A stretch of DNA of 64,000 nt from Aliarcobacter trophiarum LMG 25534 (GCF_003355515.1 NZ_CP031367.1:1798001-1862000); one strand, 5' to 3'; shown: positions 41,340 to 51,256, counted from the first letter of the stretch. The notes: generated from the sequence alone by a model not told the origin. A program made the numbers and translations.

Positions 41340-42038
41340 ATGTATAACAGAGATTATTTGACAGATAAGACAAATAGCTACTCAAATGAATCATCACAAC
41401 AAGCATATATAATGAGCTTTTTAAAAGCCACTTATCAACTTTTTGCTGGTTCACTTTTAGCAGCAACAGCTGGAGCATATATTGGATTAGGAATTGTAAA
41501 CTATATTGCAGGTCCTATGATGTGGGTTTTATTTGCAATTGAATTAGGACTTATCTTTTTTGTAATTCCTAGAGTAAAACATACTCCTGGTGTAAATTTA
41601 GCAGTACTATTTGCATTTACATTTATAACAGGTCTTACAATTGCACCATTATTAACTTCAATTTTTGCAATGCCAAGTGGTGCATCTATTGTTGGACAAG
41701 CATTTTTGATGACATCTGTAGCATTTGGTGGAATTTCAATGTTTGCTATGACAACTAAAAAAGATTTCTCTTTTATGGGTAAATTCTTATTTATTGCACT
41801 TATCATAATGATTGTTGCTGGTATTTCAAATATCTTTATTCAATCATCAATGATGCAACTAATGATTGCAAGTGCTGGAGCTTTACTTTTCTCTGCATTT
41901 ATTTTATATGATACACAAAATATAATCAAAGGAAACTATGACTCTCCTGTTGAAGCAGCACTTTCACTATATTTAGATTTCTTTAATCTATTTATATCAC
42001 TTCTTCAAATTCTTGGAATTATGAAGAATAACGAATAA
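41340..42038 (+). CDS. Bax inhibitor-1 / YccA family membrane protein
   Basis: A 232-residue integral membrane protein with seven hydrophobic segments. It carries the BI-1 features YQLFAGSLLAATAGAYIGL at helix 1 and the C-terminal ILYDTQNIIKGNYDSPVEAALSLYLDFFNLFISLLQ, including the Asp pair region thought to gate proton/calcium leak. E. coli YccA modulates FtsH; the role here is not known. AAAGGAAAGAG precedes the ATG. A strong terminator follows. Confidence 0.88.
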   Translation: MYNRDYLTDKTNSYSNESSQQAYIMSFLKATYQLFAGSLLAATAGAYIGLGIVNYIAGPMMWVLFAIELGLIFFVIPRVKHTPGVNLAVLFAFTFITGLTIAPLLTSIFAMPSGASIVGQAFLMTSVAFGGISMFAMTTKKDFSFMGKFLFIALIIMIVAGISNIFIQSSMMQLMIASAGALLFSAFILYDTQNIIKGNYDSPVEAALSLYLDFFNLFISLLQILGIMKNNE

Positions 42039-42067
42039 AAAGATGGGTTCATTCCCATCTTTTTTTA
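42037..42067 (+). terminator. intrinsic terminator after the BI-1 gene
   Basis: Stem AAAAAGATGGG / CCCATCTTTTT with loop TTCATT, then a T run, starting at the stop codon. Confidence 0.8.
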
Positions 42068-42073
42068 ACTTCT

Positions 42074-42478
42074 ATGAATAAAAATCACTTAAGACTAATT
42101 GACGCAAACCTAAATCGACTTAGAGAAGGAATTAGAGTTGTAGAGGATATTTTTAGATATATCTATAATAATAAAGAGATTTCAATAAAATTAAAAGAGT
42201 TAAGACATCTTTCAAGAACTAAAAACTACTATGAACTTCTTGAAAATAGAGATGTAGCAAATGATGTTTTAAGAAATTCAATAAGAAGTGAACAAAATAG
42301 AGAAGATTTAAACTCTATTTTAATAGCGAACTTTAAAAGAGCTCAAGAGAGTTCTAGAGTTTTAGAAGAACTTACAAAATTATTCTCAATAGAAGATAGT
42401 GAAAATTTCAAATATATAAGATATGAACTCTATAATTTAGAAATTGTTTTAACAAAAATAACTTCAAACTCTAAATAG
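42074..42478 (+). CDS. stand-alone ThiE N-terminal-type domain protein
   Basis: A 134-residue helical protein matching the extra N-terminal domain (ThiED type) found before the thiamine-phosphate synthase barrel in some bacteria: LRLIDANLNRLREGIRVVED, LKELRHLS, and NFKRAQESSRVLEEL. The barrel itself is absent here. In other Campylobacterota the domain is fused or stands alone near thiamine genes. No thiamine gene is adjacent. It follows the terminator of the BI-1 gene by about seven bases. It overlaps the convergent bioC-like gene by 49 bases. Confidence 0.7.
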   Translation: MNKNHLRLIDANLNRLREGIRVVEDIFRYIYNNKEISIKLKELRHLSRTKNYYELLENRDVANDVLRNSIRSEQNREDLNSILIANFKRAQESSRVLEELTKLFSIEDSENFKYIRYELYNLEIVLTKITSNSK

Positions 42479-43122
42479 TTTAAACTATAATCTTTATACA
42501 ATTGTTTTGCCTTTTTAAAATTTAATTCACTTTTTCCACTTACGCCTGATTTTTTAATATAATCAAAAAGCTCTTTTTTATTTTCAAACTCTAATTTATA
42601 AGAAATAGTTTCAAATTCACAAGAAAAATAACTAGAAAATGCCTCTTTTATACTCTTTTCATCTAAAATTGGAGATTTCTGATTTGTAAGTTCTTGAATA
42701 GTTTTAAAAGTATTTGAAGTAAATAAAACAACATTTATCTCTTTTGTAATTTTACTTAATTTTTCTACTATTTTTTTTAAATCATTTGACCACTGAAGTG
42801 CTGAAGATGATAGTACAATATCAAAATTTTGTTTTTCTATCTCAGAAAAAAACTCAATACTATCAAAATTCAGACATTTTACACTTAGATTTTTTGCTTT
42901 TGGGTGAAGTTCACACATCTGTTTTGAACCATCTATTGCTAAATATTTATCAAACTCCCAATTTATATTTGAAAAAATTTGCCCACTTCCACAACCTAAT
43001 TCTAAAATACTCTTTGGTTTTGATTTTAATTCTCTTACCAAAGATTTTGCACAAATTTGCTGAATGATATTGTATGATTTATACTCTTTTGCATATTTTG
43101 AAAACTGATTTTTAAGTTCCAT
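42430..43122 (-). CDS. bioC: BioC-like SAM-dependent methyltransferase
   Basis: A 230-residue class I methyltransferase. SAM motif ILELGCGSGQIF is near residue 40, and the motif LSSSALQWSNDL is characteristic of malonyl-ACP O-methyltransferase BioC. BioC makes the methyl ester primer for pimelate chain synthesis in the biotin pathway. bioB is elsewhere in the window. A generic methyltransferase is the alternative. Its 3' end overlaps the convergent ThiE-domain gene. Confidence 0.68.
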   Translation of the reverse strand: MELKNQFSKYAKEYKSYNIIQQICAKSLVRELKSKPKSILELGCGSGQIFSNINWEFDKYLAIDGSKQMCELHPKAKNLSVKCLNFDSIEFFSEIEKQNFDIVLSSSALQWSNDLKKIVEKLSKITKEINVVLFTSNTFKTIQELTNQKSPILDEKSIKEAFSSYFSCEFETISYKLEFENKKELFDYIKKSGVSGKSELNFKKAKQLYKDYSLNYLEFEVIFVKTISKL

Positions 43123-43204
43123 TTATCTCTTTGAATTTTTTTAACATTATTTTAACAAGTTTTAGATAAAATAGACACCATTTTTTAAAAAGGAATTATA
43201 GATT

Positions 43205-43558
43205 ATGACATCTACACTTTTAATAGTTCAATTTGTTTTGGCAGTACTTATTGTAATTGTTGTATTACTTCAAAAGAGCTCTAGTATAGGACTAGGAGCA
43301 TATAGTGGAAGTAATGAATCGCTTTTTGGTGCCAAAGGACCTGCTAATTTTTTATCAAAAGCAACTATGGCTTTAGGACTTGTTTTTGTATTAAACACTC
43401 TCTTTCTAGGATATACATATAATCAAGAGAGAAACAAAAGTGCTATTGACTCTCTTAAAATTGAGTCTTTAATACCATCAAGCCCAACAACACAAAACTC
43501 AACAACACCATCTGCACCAGAAGCACCAACGGCTCCAGCTTCAGTGCCTGAAAAATAG
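43205..43558 (+). CDS. secG: preprotein translocase subunit SecG
   Basis: Small SecYEG component with two transmembrane helices. The N-terminal helix LIVQFVLAVLIVIVVLLQKS is followed by the conserved GLGAYSGSNESLFGAKGPANFLSKATM loop and a second helix. A Thr/Pro/Ala-rich tail (about 30 residues) is a variable extension. It starts a plus-strand run with frr and pyrE. Confidence 0.92.
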   Translation: MTSTLLIVQFVLAVLIVIVVLLQKSSSIGLGAYSGSNESLFGAKGPANFLSKATMALGLVFVLNTLFLGYTYNQERNKSAIDSLKIESLIPSSPTTQNSTTPSAPEAPTAPASVPEK

Positions 43559-43576
43559 AATAAAGGAGATATTACT

Positions 43577-44134
43577 ATGTTAGAAGAAGTTTATTCACAA
43601 ACAAAAGAGCAAATGGAAAAATCTATTGAATCTCTAAAAAGAGACTACAAAACTCTAAGAACTGGTAAGGTAAGCACAAATATTTTAGATAATATCAAAG
43701 TTGATTACTATGGAACTATGACTGATTTAAGTCAAGTTGGTTCAGTTTTAGCAACAGATGCTACTACTATTACAATCAATCCTTGGGAAAAAAATCTTTT
43801 AGGACTAATTGAAAAAGCAATCCAAAGTGCAAATATTGGAGTAAATCCAAATAACAATGGAGAAGTAATCAAACTATTCTTCCCACCAATGACAGTTGAA
43901 CAAAGACAAGAGACTGCAAAAAATGCAAAAGTTATGACTGATAATGCAAAAGTTGCTATTAGAAATATTAGACAAAATGCAAATACAAAAATCAAAAATC
44001 TTCTTAAAGATAAAGAGATAACAGAAGATGATAGTAAAAAAGCTCAAGATGAAGTACAAAAAATAACTGATGGTTTTGTAGCAAAAGCTGATGAAACTCT
44101 AAAAACAAAAGAGAAAGAGATTTTAACGGTATAA
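43577..44134 (+). CDS. frr: ribosome recycling factor
   Basis: With EF-G it splits post-termination ribosomes. The protein has 185 residues, with the signature [26 protein letters not shown] and the three-helix bundle ([26 protein letters not shown]). GGAGAT precedes the ATG. It lies 18 bases after secG. Confidence 0.96.
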   Translation: MLEEVYSQTKEQMEKSIESLKRDYKTLRTGKVSTNILDNIKVDYYGTMTDLSQVGSVLATDATTITINPWEKNLLGLIEKAIQSANIGVNPNNNGEVIKLFFPPMTVEQRQETAKNAKVMTDNAKVAIRNIRQNANTKIKNLLKDKEITEDDSKKAQDEVQKITDGFVAKADETLKTKEKEILTV

Positions 44135-44136
44135 AG

Positions 44137-44745
44137 ATGAATATAGAACAAATTTATAAAGATTCAAGTGCTCTATTGGAAGGGCACTTTAAATTAAGCA
44201 GTGGTAACCACTCACAATTTTATTTACAAAGTGCAAAAGTTTTAGAAGATCCAAAAACTGCAAAAATTTTAGCTGAAGCCTTAGCAAATGATATTAAGAA
44301 ATCAGGAATTAAAATAGATGCTGTTTGTGCTCCCGCTCTTGGTGGCTTAGTAGCTGGTTTTGCTCTTGCAACTGCTTTGGATGTAAGATTTATCTTTGCA
44401 GAAAGAGTAGATGGAAATATGGCTATAAGAAGAGGATTTGAAGTAAAACAGGGAGAAAAATATCTTGTTTGCGAAGATATTATAACAACAGGTGGAAGTG
44501 CTTTAGAAGCTGCTGCACAAATAGTAAAAGATGGTGGAGAAGTTGTAGCTTATGCAGCTTTGGCAAATAGAGGCTTTTGTAAAAGAGTGGGTAGTAGCAT
44601 TGAGAGAAAAGATAACTGTAAACTTCCTCTTGATAAACCACTTTTTGCACTAGAAGATTTTGCTTTTGATATGTATGCACCTGAAAACTGTCCTATGTGT
44701 AAAGCTGGAACTGTTGCTATTAAACCAGGTAGTAGAGGAAACTAA
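44137..44745 (+). CDS. pyrE: orotate phosphoribosyltransferase
   Basis: Converts orotate and PRPP to OMP in pyrimidine synthesis. The PRPP-binding motif is [17 protein letters not shown]. Other conserved segments are [20 protein letters not shown] and [18 protein letters not shown]. The 202-residue length is typical. Its stop overlaps the start of the RDD gene by one base. Confidence 0.95.
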   Translation: MNIEQIYKDSSALLEGHFKLSSGNHSQFYLQSAKVLEDPKTAKILAEALANDIKKSGIKIDAVCAPALGGLVAGFALATALDVRFIFAERVDGNMAIRRGFEVKQGEKYLVCEDIITTGGSALEAAAQIVKDGGEVVAYAALANRGFCKRVGSSIERKDNCKLPLDKPLFALEDFAFDMYAPENCPMCKAGTVAIKPGSRGN

Positions 44746-45233
44746 TGGCAAAATGGAGGGATGTAAAACAAAATAGAGTAAAATTCACAGAAGATAACTC
44801 TAAAAATATTTTGCACTCTTCAATTGTCTCTATTTCAAAAAGGTTTAGAGCCTTTTTAACTGATCTTTTTTTAATCACAACTCCTATTTTATATATTGTA
44901 ATTTATCTTATTTTAGATGGCGGAGATAGTTTTTCACAAAATAGAACTCTTGGTTGGTCTATAATTCTTATAAGCACTTTTTTTATTTTAGCTATATTTT
45001 GGCTTAAAAATGGGCAGACACCTGGATTAAAAGCCTATGATTTAAAACTTGTAGATAATAAAACAAAAACTAGAGTATCTATTTTACAAATTTTTATTAG
45101 ATATCTTTCGACTCTATTTTCAATAATTCTTGTTGCTCCACTATTTTTTGTTTTTTTCAATAAAGAGAAAAAAACTATTCAAGATATTTTATCTAATACA
45201 GTTATTATAAACGAAAAAGATGCTCTTTTTTAA
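44745..45233 (+). CDS. RDD family membrane protein
   Basis: A 162-residue protein with an RDD domain: KRFRAFLTDLFLITTPILYI (R...D), a second hydrophobic segment, then GQTPGLKAYDLKLVD and a third segment, ending in FFNKEKKTIQDILSNT with the second conserved Asp. The function of RDD proteins is mostly unknown; some transport compatible ions or solutes. It is translationally coupled to pyrE and the following MFS gene. Confidence 0.82.
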   Translation: MAKWRDVKQNRVKFTEDNSKNILHSSIVSISKRFRAFLTDLFLITTPILYIVIYLILDGGDSFSQNRTLGWSIILISTFFILAIFWLKNGQTPGLKAYDLKLVDNKTKTRVSILQIFIRYLSTLFSIILVAPLFFVFFNKEKKTIQDILSNTVIINEKDALF

Positions 45234-46308
45234 TATATCAGCATTTTATTTTTTCTATTTTGCTGCTGTTGGTATATATGTAATATTTTTACCAAAAGTT
45301 TTAAATGATCTTGGATATAATGCTTTTGATATTGGAACTGCTTTAGCGATTGCTCCTTTAATGAAATTTTTAATGCCTTTTTTATTTTTGAAACATATTA
45401 ATTTAAGCCAGTCTATGTTTAAAAAAGCACTATTTATCACTGTTTTAGCTGTAGCACTTTTTTATATCACAATAGAACATTTTTATCTTTTTATGCTAAA
45501 TAATGCTATTTTAGCTGCTTGTTTATCTTTAATTTTACCATATCTTGAAGTTACAACTGTAATTATTTTAGGGAAAGATAGATATGGAAAAGCAAGACTT
45601 TTTGGCTCTATTGGTTTTATGATTATAGCCTTAGTTTTGGCAAAATTTTTAACAACTCCATTTGTTGCTCTGCACTACTACCTAGCAATTGTAGTTTTAA
45701 CAGTACTATTTGCATTACTTTTATTGAAAAATGATTTGGAAGAGAAAATAAATCAAATAAGCGATGAGACTTTCTCTTTTTTTAAGTATCTTGCCTTTTG
45801 GATTAGCATATTTTTTATGCAAGTTAGTTTTGGTGGGTTTTATAACTTCTTTACAATATATGAGATAGAGCATGGTCTATCTTTAGAAACTATCTCTTAT
45901 CTTTGGGCTTTTGGTGTTATTTGTGAAATTTTAATGCTATATTTTCAAGCACCAATTTTGAAAAATAATCTTTTAACTATAATAAAGTTTTGCATAGGAG
46001 TAACAGCTTTTAGATGGCTACTTTTATATTTATACCCTAACTCTATTGAAATTGTATTTTTTACTCAAGCTATTCATGCCTTTTCATTTGCACTTTTTCA
46101 TAGTGCTGTTGTTATTTATCTATACTCACTTTATGATAATAAAAAACTAGCTCAGCAGTTTTTATTTGGTGTAGGTTATGGTTTTGGTGCATTTATAGGT
46201 GCTTTATTTGCTGGTGCAGTTTATGGAAAATACCTATTTTTATTTAGCTTTATTTTTGCCTTTTTCTCTTTTGTGGCTATCTGTTTTGTGAAAAAAGAGA
46301 GAATATAA
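45220..46308 (+). CDS. MFS transporter of the HcaT/MFS_1-like class
   Basis: A 362-residue permease with eleven or twelve membrane segments. The N-terminus FFYFAAVGIYVIFLPKVLNDLGYNAFDIG resembles phenylpropionate-type and nucleoside-type MFS members. Further support is GKARLFGSIGFMI, which is typical of this class. The substrate is unknown. The start overlaps the RDD gene by 14 bases. Confidence 0.8.
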   Translation: MLFFNISAFYFFYFAAVGIYVIFLPKVLNDLGYNAFDIGTALAIAPLMKFLMPFLFLKHINLSQSMFKKALFITVLAVALFYITIEHFYLFMLNNAILAACLSLILPYLEVTTVIILGKDRYGKARLFGSIGFMIIALVLAKFLTTPFVALHYYLAIVVLTVLFALLLLKNDLEEKINQISDETFSFFKYLAFWISIFFMQVSFGGFYNFFTIYEIEHGLSLETISYLWAFGVICEILMLYFQAPILKNNLLTIIKFCIGVTAFRWLLLYLYPNSIEIVFFTQAIHAFSFALFHSAVVIYLYSLYDNKKLAQQFLFGVGYGFGAFIGALFAGAVYGKYLFLFSFIFAFFSFVAICFVKKERI

Positions 46309-46464
46309 GTTAAAAGTTTATAACTTATCATTAACTACATTTTTTAAATATAATTATCTTACCTAATTTTAATTTCCTAATCAATTATCTTAGTATTTAA
46401 ATTACTTAATTAAATAATATACTGTATTATGTTACTATTAGTATAAATAAATAAAAGGTATCAG

Positions 46465-47856
46465 ATGAATAAACTTATTAGAATAAAAGATTTTTCTTAT
46501 CTTATAAAAATAAATAAGAATATAATAGTAGATACTTGGTTAGAAAATCAAATAGTAAAAGATATTTTTTTAGCACACCAACTATCTTTAAAAATCGAGC
46601 AAAAAAAGGTTTTTATCGATATATTTGAATCTATTATGGGCTCAATGCAGTGGGAGTTGAGTATTTCAGATTCATCGACAACAGATAAATTTTTAAATAT
46701 CTTAAATGAATCATCTTTTAGTACAAATGACTTTTTTACTCTTTTTACATCATTAAAAAACTCTATAATCCTATTTTTTAATATCGAGGGGTTATTGTCA
46801 TTTAAACTATTAAAAGATATCGAAAATAACTTTTTAGAGATTACAAAAGAGCTTTTTATAAAATATGAACAGATGAATAATTTAGAACCTATTCCTACAG
46901 TTGATAATACAAATCTACTCAATGAATATAAAAAAGCTGTTGACTTAAGTACTATTGTTTCAAAAACAAATCCAAAAGGGATTATAACTTATGTAAATGA
47001 TAAATTCTGCGAAATATCTGGTTTTAAAAGAGAAGAGTTAATAGGTAAACCTCATAATATTGTAAGGCATCCTTCTATGTCAAGCAATACTTTCCAAGAA
47101 CTATGGAGCACTATAAAAAATAAAAAAACATGGAATGGACTAATAACAAACCTAAAAAGTGATGGAAGAAGTTATGTTGTAAACTCTACAGTAGTCCCAA
47201 TTTTAGATGTTGATGGTGATATAGTTGAATTTATAGCTATAAGAAATGATGTAACAGATTTTGAACAAGCAAAAGAGCAATTAAGTAATTTAAATAAGGC
47301 TATGAAACATAAAGTAGATGAACTTTATTCTATGGCACAAACACTAGAACAACAGGCTTCTATTGATGTTTTAACTGGGGTATTTAATAGAATGAAATTT
47401 GAAGAATTTTTTGAATTTGAAATGCAAAAAGCAAAAATACAAAGAACAAAACTCAGTATTATTTTACTTGATATTGATAATTTTAAAAATATAAATGATA
47501 ATTTTGGGCATGATATTGGAGATGAAATATTAAAATCTATAACAAAACTTATATCTTTAAACATAAGAGCTACTGATACTATTTCAAGATGGGGTGGAGA
47601 AGAATTTGCAATTTTACTCCCTGGAACTTATCTTGAAAAAGCTATTCTTGTTGCAAATAATATTAAACAAATTATAAATGATCATGACTTCTCTTTAACT
47701 CCAAGTAAAACTACTTGCAGTTTTGGAGTTGCAACATTAAATGATATGGATAGTAAAGAGAGTTTATTTAAAAGAGTAGATAATGCTTTATATAAAGCAA
47801 AGAATATTGGTAAAAATATTGTAGTAGGTGAAGATGAGCTTGATAAAGATTTTTAG
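46465..47856 (+). CDS. PAS-GGDEF diguanylate cyclase
   Basis: A 463-residue soluble signalling protein. Residues 1-140 form a helical sensor region of unknown ligand (possibly a globin- or hemerythrin-like fold). A PAS domain covers about 155-270 (VSKTNPKGIITYVNDKFCEISGF). The GGDEF domain covers about 295-460, with active site RWGGEEF and the inhibitory I-site RATD five residues before it. It makes cyclic di-GMP. Upstream, the 155-base gap is AT-rich with no clear operator. Confidence 0.88.
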   Translation: MNKLIRIKDFSYLIKINKNIIVDTWLENQIVKDIFLAHQLSLKIEQKKVFIDIFESIMGSMQWELSISDSSTTDKFLNILNESSFSTNDFFTLFTSLKNSIILFFNIEGLLSFKLLKDIENNFLEITKELFIKYEQMNNLEPIPTVDNTNLLNEYKKAVDLSTIVSKTNPKGIITYVNDKFCEISGFKREELIGKPHNIVRHPSMSSNTFQELWSTIKNKKTWNGLITNLKSDGRSYVVNSTVVPILDVDGDIVEFIAIRNDVTDFEQAKEQLSNLNKAMKHKVDELYSMAQTLEQQASIDVLTGVFNRMKFEEFFEFEMQKAKIQRTKLSIILLDIDNFKNINDNFGHDIGDEILKSITKLISLNIRATDTISRWGGEEFAILLPGTYLEKAILVANNIKQIINDHDFSLTPSKTTCSFGVATLNDMDSKESLFKRVDNALYKAKNIGKNIVVGEDELDKDF

Positions 47857-47870
47857 AAATTGTCTTGTAA

Positions 47871-47904
47871 TTTAATATTTAGGCTATTTTAGCCAAATAT
47901 TAAA
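47871..47904. terminator. bidirectional terminator
   Basis: 15-bp stem TTTAATATTT-(A)-GGCTA / TAGCC-AAATATTAAA with one bulged base, between convergent genes and overlapping the transporter's stop codon. Confidence 0.75.
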
Positions 47905-48865
47905 TCCAGTTTTTTCTCTTGAAAAATATAAATTGAGAGATAACTACAAGCCCTAGTATTCCTAAAAATATAAAAAAGGCATTCTCATGATTCGCCCCTG
48001 GAATTCCTCCAACATTTATCCCTAAAAGCCCTGTTAAAAAAGTAAGTGGCAAAAATATTGCAGATAAAATAGCCAAAATATACATTTTCTTATTCATCTG
48101 CTCAGTTAGACTATTGACTAGCTCTTCTTGAAAAAGTATAACTTTATCTCTTATTGTATCAAGCTCCTCTATATGACGTATTAATTGGTCTGTTGTCTCT
48201 CTTAATTCAATTTTTTGATACTCATCTATCCAAGTTAACTTTTCATTATAAAGTTTAATTAAAGCCTCTTTTTGTGGAGCCAAATATCTTTTTAAAATAA
48301 TACTCTCTCTTCTAATCTTTAGTATTTCTGCTCTAAAACCACCTTTATGTTCATCTTCTAAAATATTCTCTTCTAAAAAATCTGCCCTTTCTTCGATTTT
48401 ATCTATTACACTATCCATTCTATCAATCATTCTATAAGTTAATTCAACTAAAAATTCAGAAGAACTTTTTATACCATTTCCTCTTCTTAAGTTTTCACTT
48501 ATCTCTGTTACAGATAAAATATCCTTTCTACTTGTAGAGATTATTAAAGAAGAGGAGATAAAGATACGAATAGAGATCATCTTCTCTGGTTTTGAATTTG
48601 GTTCTAAATTCACACCTCGTAAAGCAATCAGTAAAGCATCATTTAAAACAATAGTTCGTGGTCTTGTTTCATCTGTTAAAAGTGCTTCAACGGCAACAGA
48701 GTCAATGTTACTATATTTTCTAATCCACTCTTTTGCCTCTTTAGTAGTATAATCAAAATGCAACCACAAGATTTCATTATTTTTTTGTAGCTTAGATAAA
48801 TTTTCATACTTAAACTCTTTGGCAGTTCCATCTTTTTCTATTAAAAAACCTTGAAATGGTCTCAT
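47900..48865 (-). CDS. ZntB/CorA-type divalent cation transporter
   Basis: A 321-residue CorA-superfamily protein with a large cytoplasmic N-terminal domain and two C-terminal transmembrane segments. The first ends LTGLLGINVGGIPG where CorA has GMN, and the second ends in FKRKNWI. The GIN-x-GGIP loop is typical of the ZntB branch, which moves zinc. It lies just before the nickel transporter genes, so another metal is possible. Confidence 0.82.
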   Translation of the reverse strand: MRPFQGFLIEKDGTAKEFKYENLSKLQKNNEILWLHFDYTTKEAKEWIRKYSNIDSVAVEALLTDETRPRTIVLNDALLIALRGVNLEPNSKPEKMISIRIFISSSLIISTSRKDILSVTEISENLRRGNGIKSSSEFLVELTYRMIDRMDSVIDKIEERADFLEENILEDEHKGGFRAEILKIRRESIILKRYLAPQKEALIKLYNEKLTWIDEYQKIELRETTDQLIRHIEELDTIRDKVILFQEELVNSLTEQMNKKMYILAILSAIFLPLTFLTGLLGINVGGIPGANHENAFFIFLGILGLVVISQFIFFKRKNWI

Positions 48866-48877
48866 CTTTTACCTTTT

Positions 48878-49537
48878 TTAACTTAATCTTATCTCTGTTA
48901 AGCTCTTATTTTCCAAATTATAAACCTTTGAAGCTAATTTTTCTATAAAGATTTTATCATGAGAGACTATTACCATTGATTTATCTATTTTGTTTAAAAT
49001 ATCTAAAATTAAATTTTCACTCTTCTTATCTAAAGCATTTGTAGGTTCATCTAAAAGTAGTATTTTTGGCTCTTTTATCAAAATTGCCGCAAGTGCTACA
49101 ATCTTTTGCTCACCTCCACTTAAATCATAAATCACTCTATTCTCAAGATACAAAATATCTAATCTTTTTAACATCTCAATACTTTTTTTATATGCTTCCT
49201 CTTTTTTTATACCCAAAGTTAGTAAAGAGAACATAATATCTTCAATAACAGTAATACATAGAAAAAAACTACTTACATCTTGTGGTAAATAACCTATTTC
49301 ATCCCTATATTTTTCAAAATCGTTTTGATATTTTATTTTATTATGGAAAATTTCTATCTCACCATTTGTAGCAATTTTTAAGCCAGCAATTATTTTAAGA
49401 AGTGTTGATTTTCCAACACCATTTTGTCCAACAATAGCGATCTTCTCTTTATGGTCCAAATCAAAATTTATATCCTCTAATATATACTTATCACCTTTTT
49501 TATATGATATGGATCTTAAATTTAACGAACAACTCAT
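48878..49537 (-). CDS. nikO: ECF-type nickel/cobalt transporter ATPase
   Basis: ABC ATPase of 219 residues: Walker A GQNGVGKST, signature LSGGEQKIVALAA, Walker B ILLLDEPT and the switch His in VIVSHD. It powers the ECF transporter with the adjacent CbiQ/NikQ and CbiM/NikM proteins. Its ATG overlaps the upstream gene by four bases. Nickel is favoured over cobalt because the operon adjoins hydrogenase maturation genes. Confidence 0.85.
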   Translation of the reverse strand: MSCSLNLRSISYKKGDKYILEDINFDLDHKEKIAIVGQNGVGKSTLLKIIAGLKIATNGEIEIFHNKIKYQNDFEKYRDEIGYLPQDVSSFFLCITVIEDIMFSLLTLGIKKEEAYKKSIEMLKRLDILYLENRVIYDLSGGEQKIVALAAILIKEPKILLLDEPTNALDKKSENLILDILNKIDKSMVIVSHDKIFIEKLASKVYNLENKSLTEIRLS

Positions 49538-50178
49538 GAACTAACCTTTATAAAAAATAGAACTATAAAAAGAGATAATAAAAGTAAATCTGTAACTTTT
49601 AAACTAGCCTCACAATTTAGAAATATCTCATCTTTAAAGCCTCTTAAAAGAAAACTCTCTTTTAAACTATTTGTTTTTGATACTGTTTTTATAAACAAAA
49701 CTCCAAATATATTTCCATAAGTTTTATATGTAAAAATATCTATTTTGGGCTTAAAGTTCCTAGCTTTTAAAGAGTTCTTAATATTTTTTAACTCAATATT
49801 TAACTCAAAAATCAACCTTACAGTAAAATATAGAGTTGAAACAAATTTTTTTGGAAATCTCAAGATTTTAAACCCTTTAACAATATCAAATCCATTTGAA
49901 GAGAAAAATAGTAAAAGGTTAAATAAAATTATTAGATTAACTTTAAGAAATAGATTTATCGCTTCATATATATTTGTCTCAAAATATAAAAAAATGGATA
50001 AAACCACTATAAAGAAATTCAAAAGGAGCAGTTTTCTTACAATTTTTAAAAATATTTTATAGTTTAAAAATATCAAAAAAACCGCAGGAACAAAGAAAAG
50101 TAACTCAACTCTTGAAAAACTTACAATTAAGCTAAACAATATGGAACAAATAAGAGAAATTGCTGGATTTAATTTCAA
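49534..50178 (-). CDS. nikQ: ECF transporter transmembrane protein (CbiQ/NikQ type)
   Basis: A 214-residue membrane protein with five or so hydrophobic segments and the cytoplasmic SLKARNF motif plus ESFLLRGF, the coupling helices that contact the ATPase. It is diverged from CbiQ but keeps the coupling motif. It overlaps both neighbours by four bases, so the set is translationally coupled. Confidence 0.75.
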   Translation of the reverse strand: MKLNPAISLICSILFSLIVSFSRVELLFFVPAVFLIFLNYKIFLKIVRKLLLLNFFIVVLSIFLYFETNIYEAINLFLKVNLIILFNLLLFFSSNGFDIVKGFKILRFPKKFVSTLYFTVRLIFELNIELKNIKNSLKARNFKPKIDIFTYKTYGNIFGVLFIKTVSKTNSLKESFLLRGFKDEIFLNCEASLKVTDLLLLSLFIVLFFIKVSS

Positions 50179-50657
50179 GTTTTAAATCTTTTTATTAAAA
50201 TAAAAATTAGAAAAATCAAAAATAATCCAAAAGCTATTTTTAAAAATTCAAAGTAGTTTAATTGCTCTTCTAAAACCTCTATTCTATGTTTTAAAATACT
50301 ATTTTCTTCTATTAATTGTTCTAACTCTTTACTGTTTTTTACTCTACTATTTTCTTGATCTTTTTCGATTAAAGTTGAAGTTTTTATCTCTTTACTAACT
50401 AAATGACCGCTTCCTGCATCAATAGTAACCTTTAAATCATTTTTAGAAATTTTATAATTATATTCACCATTTTTGTCCAAAATATCTTCAAAATCAGGCT
50501 CTTTTTCTACTTCTATTTTAAACTTACAATTTATACAAGGTTTTGCATTTGCAAAATATGAGTTAATATATAAATTCTCATCTTTTAAATCTAAAAATAG
50601 ATTTACTTTGTGAGCAGATAAAAATATTGGTAAAAACAAGATTATTATAAATCTCAT
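50175..50657 (-). CDS. nikL: NikL-like auxiliary component of the nickel ECF transporter
   Basis: A 160-residue protein: signal segment (IIILFLPIFLSAHKVNLFLD), a periplasmic domain with CINCKFK, a coiled coil (LEQLIEENSILKHRIEVLEEQL) and a C-terminal membrane anchor. This layout and position match NikL of NikMLQO systems. The mature N-terminus SAHKVN has a His that may bind metal. The family call rests mainly on context. Confidence 0.65.
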   Translation of the reverse strand: MRFIIILFLPIFLSAHKVNLFLDLKDENLYINSYFANAKPCINCKFKIEVEKEPDFEDILDKNGEYNYKISKNDLKVTIDAGSGHLVSKEIKTSTLIEKDQENSRVKNSKELEQLIEENSILKHRIEVLEEQLNYFEFLKIAFGLFLIFLIFILIKRFKT

Positions 50658-50661
50658 ATGC

Positions 50662-51255
50662 TTAATTCTTTAGTAAATTTGGCATAGTTTTTTTAATATA
50701 TAAAAATAAAAAAAGTGTAACTAAGCCTTCTAAAATCATTGTTGGAATATTTATAAAAAGTATAGAGTATGCGATAGTTTCATACTCTTGTCTTGAAAAA
50801 AATAATAATATAAAAAGAGTCAAAGATGATATTAAAATTCCAAAAAATCCAACTAAAAAGAACTTAATCTTATCATTTAATCTTTTCAAAAAATCTAATT
50901 TAAAAAGTAGAAAAACAAAATATGAAGCTACTCCCATAATTACTATATTTGCTCCAATAGAGCTAATTCCACCAAAACCTAGCAAAAAAGCTTGTAAAAT
51001 AAGTGCCAAAGAGATAGAAAATATTGCAGTACTTCCCAAAAAAAGTCCAATAAATCCTATGAGCATTAGATGAATTTGAGTTGGTCCAAAAGGTATATGA
51101 ATAAATGAAGCTACGAAAAATAAAGCACTCATAGCTGAAGCTAATGCTATCTTATCATTTGTAAGATTTTTAAAAGAGTAGTATAAAAAACCAAAAGCTA
51201 CAACAGTAGATACTGTTGCAACTTCTAGACTTAAAACACCATCACTTATATGCAT
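50662..51255 (-). CDS. nikM: nickel substrate-binding membrane component CbiM/NikM
   Basis: A 197-residue S component of the ECF transporter. It starts MHISDGVLS; the N-terminal Met-His chelates the metal in this family. About six hydrophobic segments follow, including PFGPTQIHLMLIGFIGLFLG with the second conserved His. It lies between nikL and the DUF4198 protein. Confidence 0.88.
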   Translation of the reverse strand: MHISDGVLSLEVATVSTVVAFGFLYYSFKNLTNDKIALASAMSALFFVASFIHIPFGPTQIHLMLIGFIGLFLGSTAIFSISLALILQAFLLGFGGISSIGANIVIMGVASYFVFLLFKLDFLKRLNDKIKFFLVGFFGILISSLTLFILLFFSRQEYETIAYSILFINIPTMILEGLVTLFLFLYIKKTMPNLLKN

Positions 51256-51256
51256 T

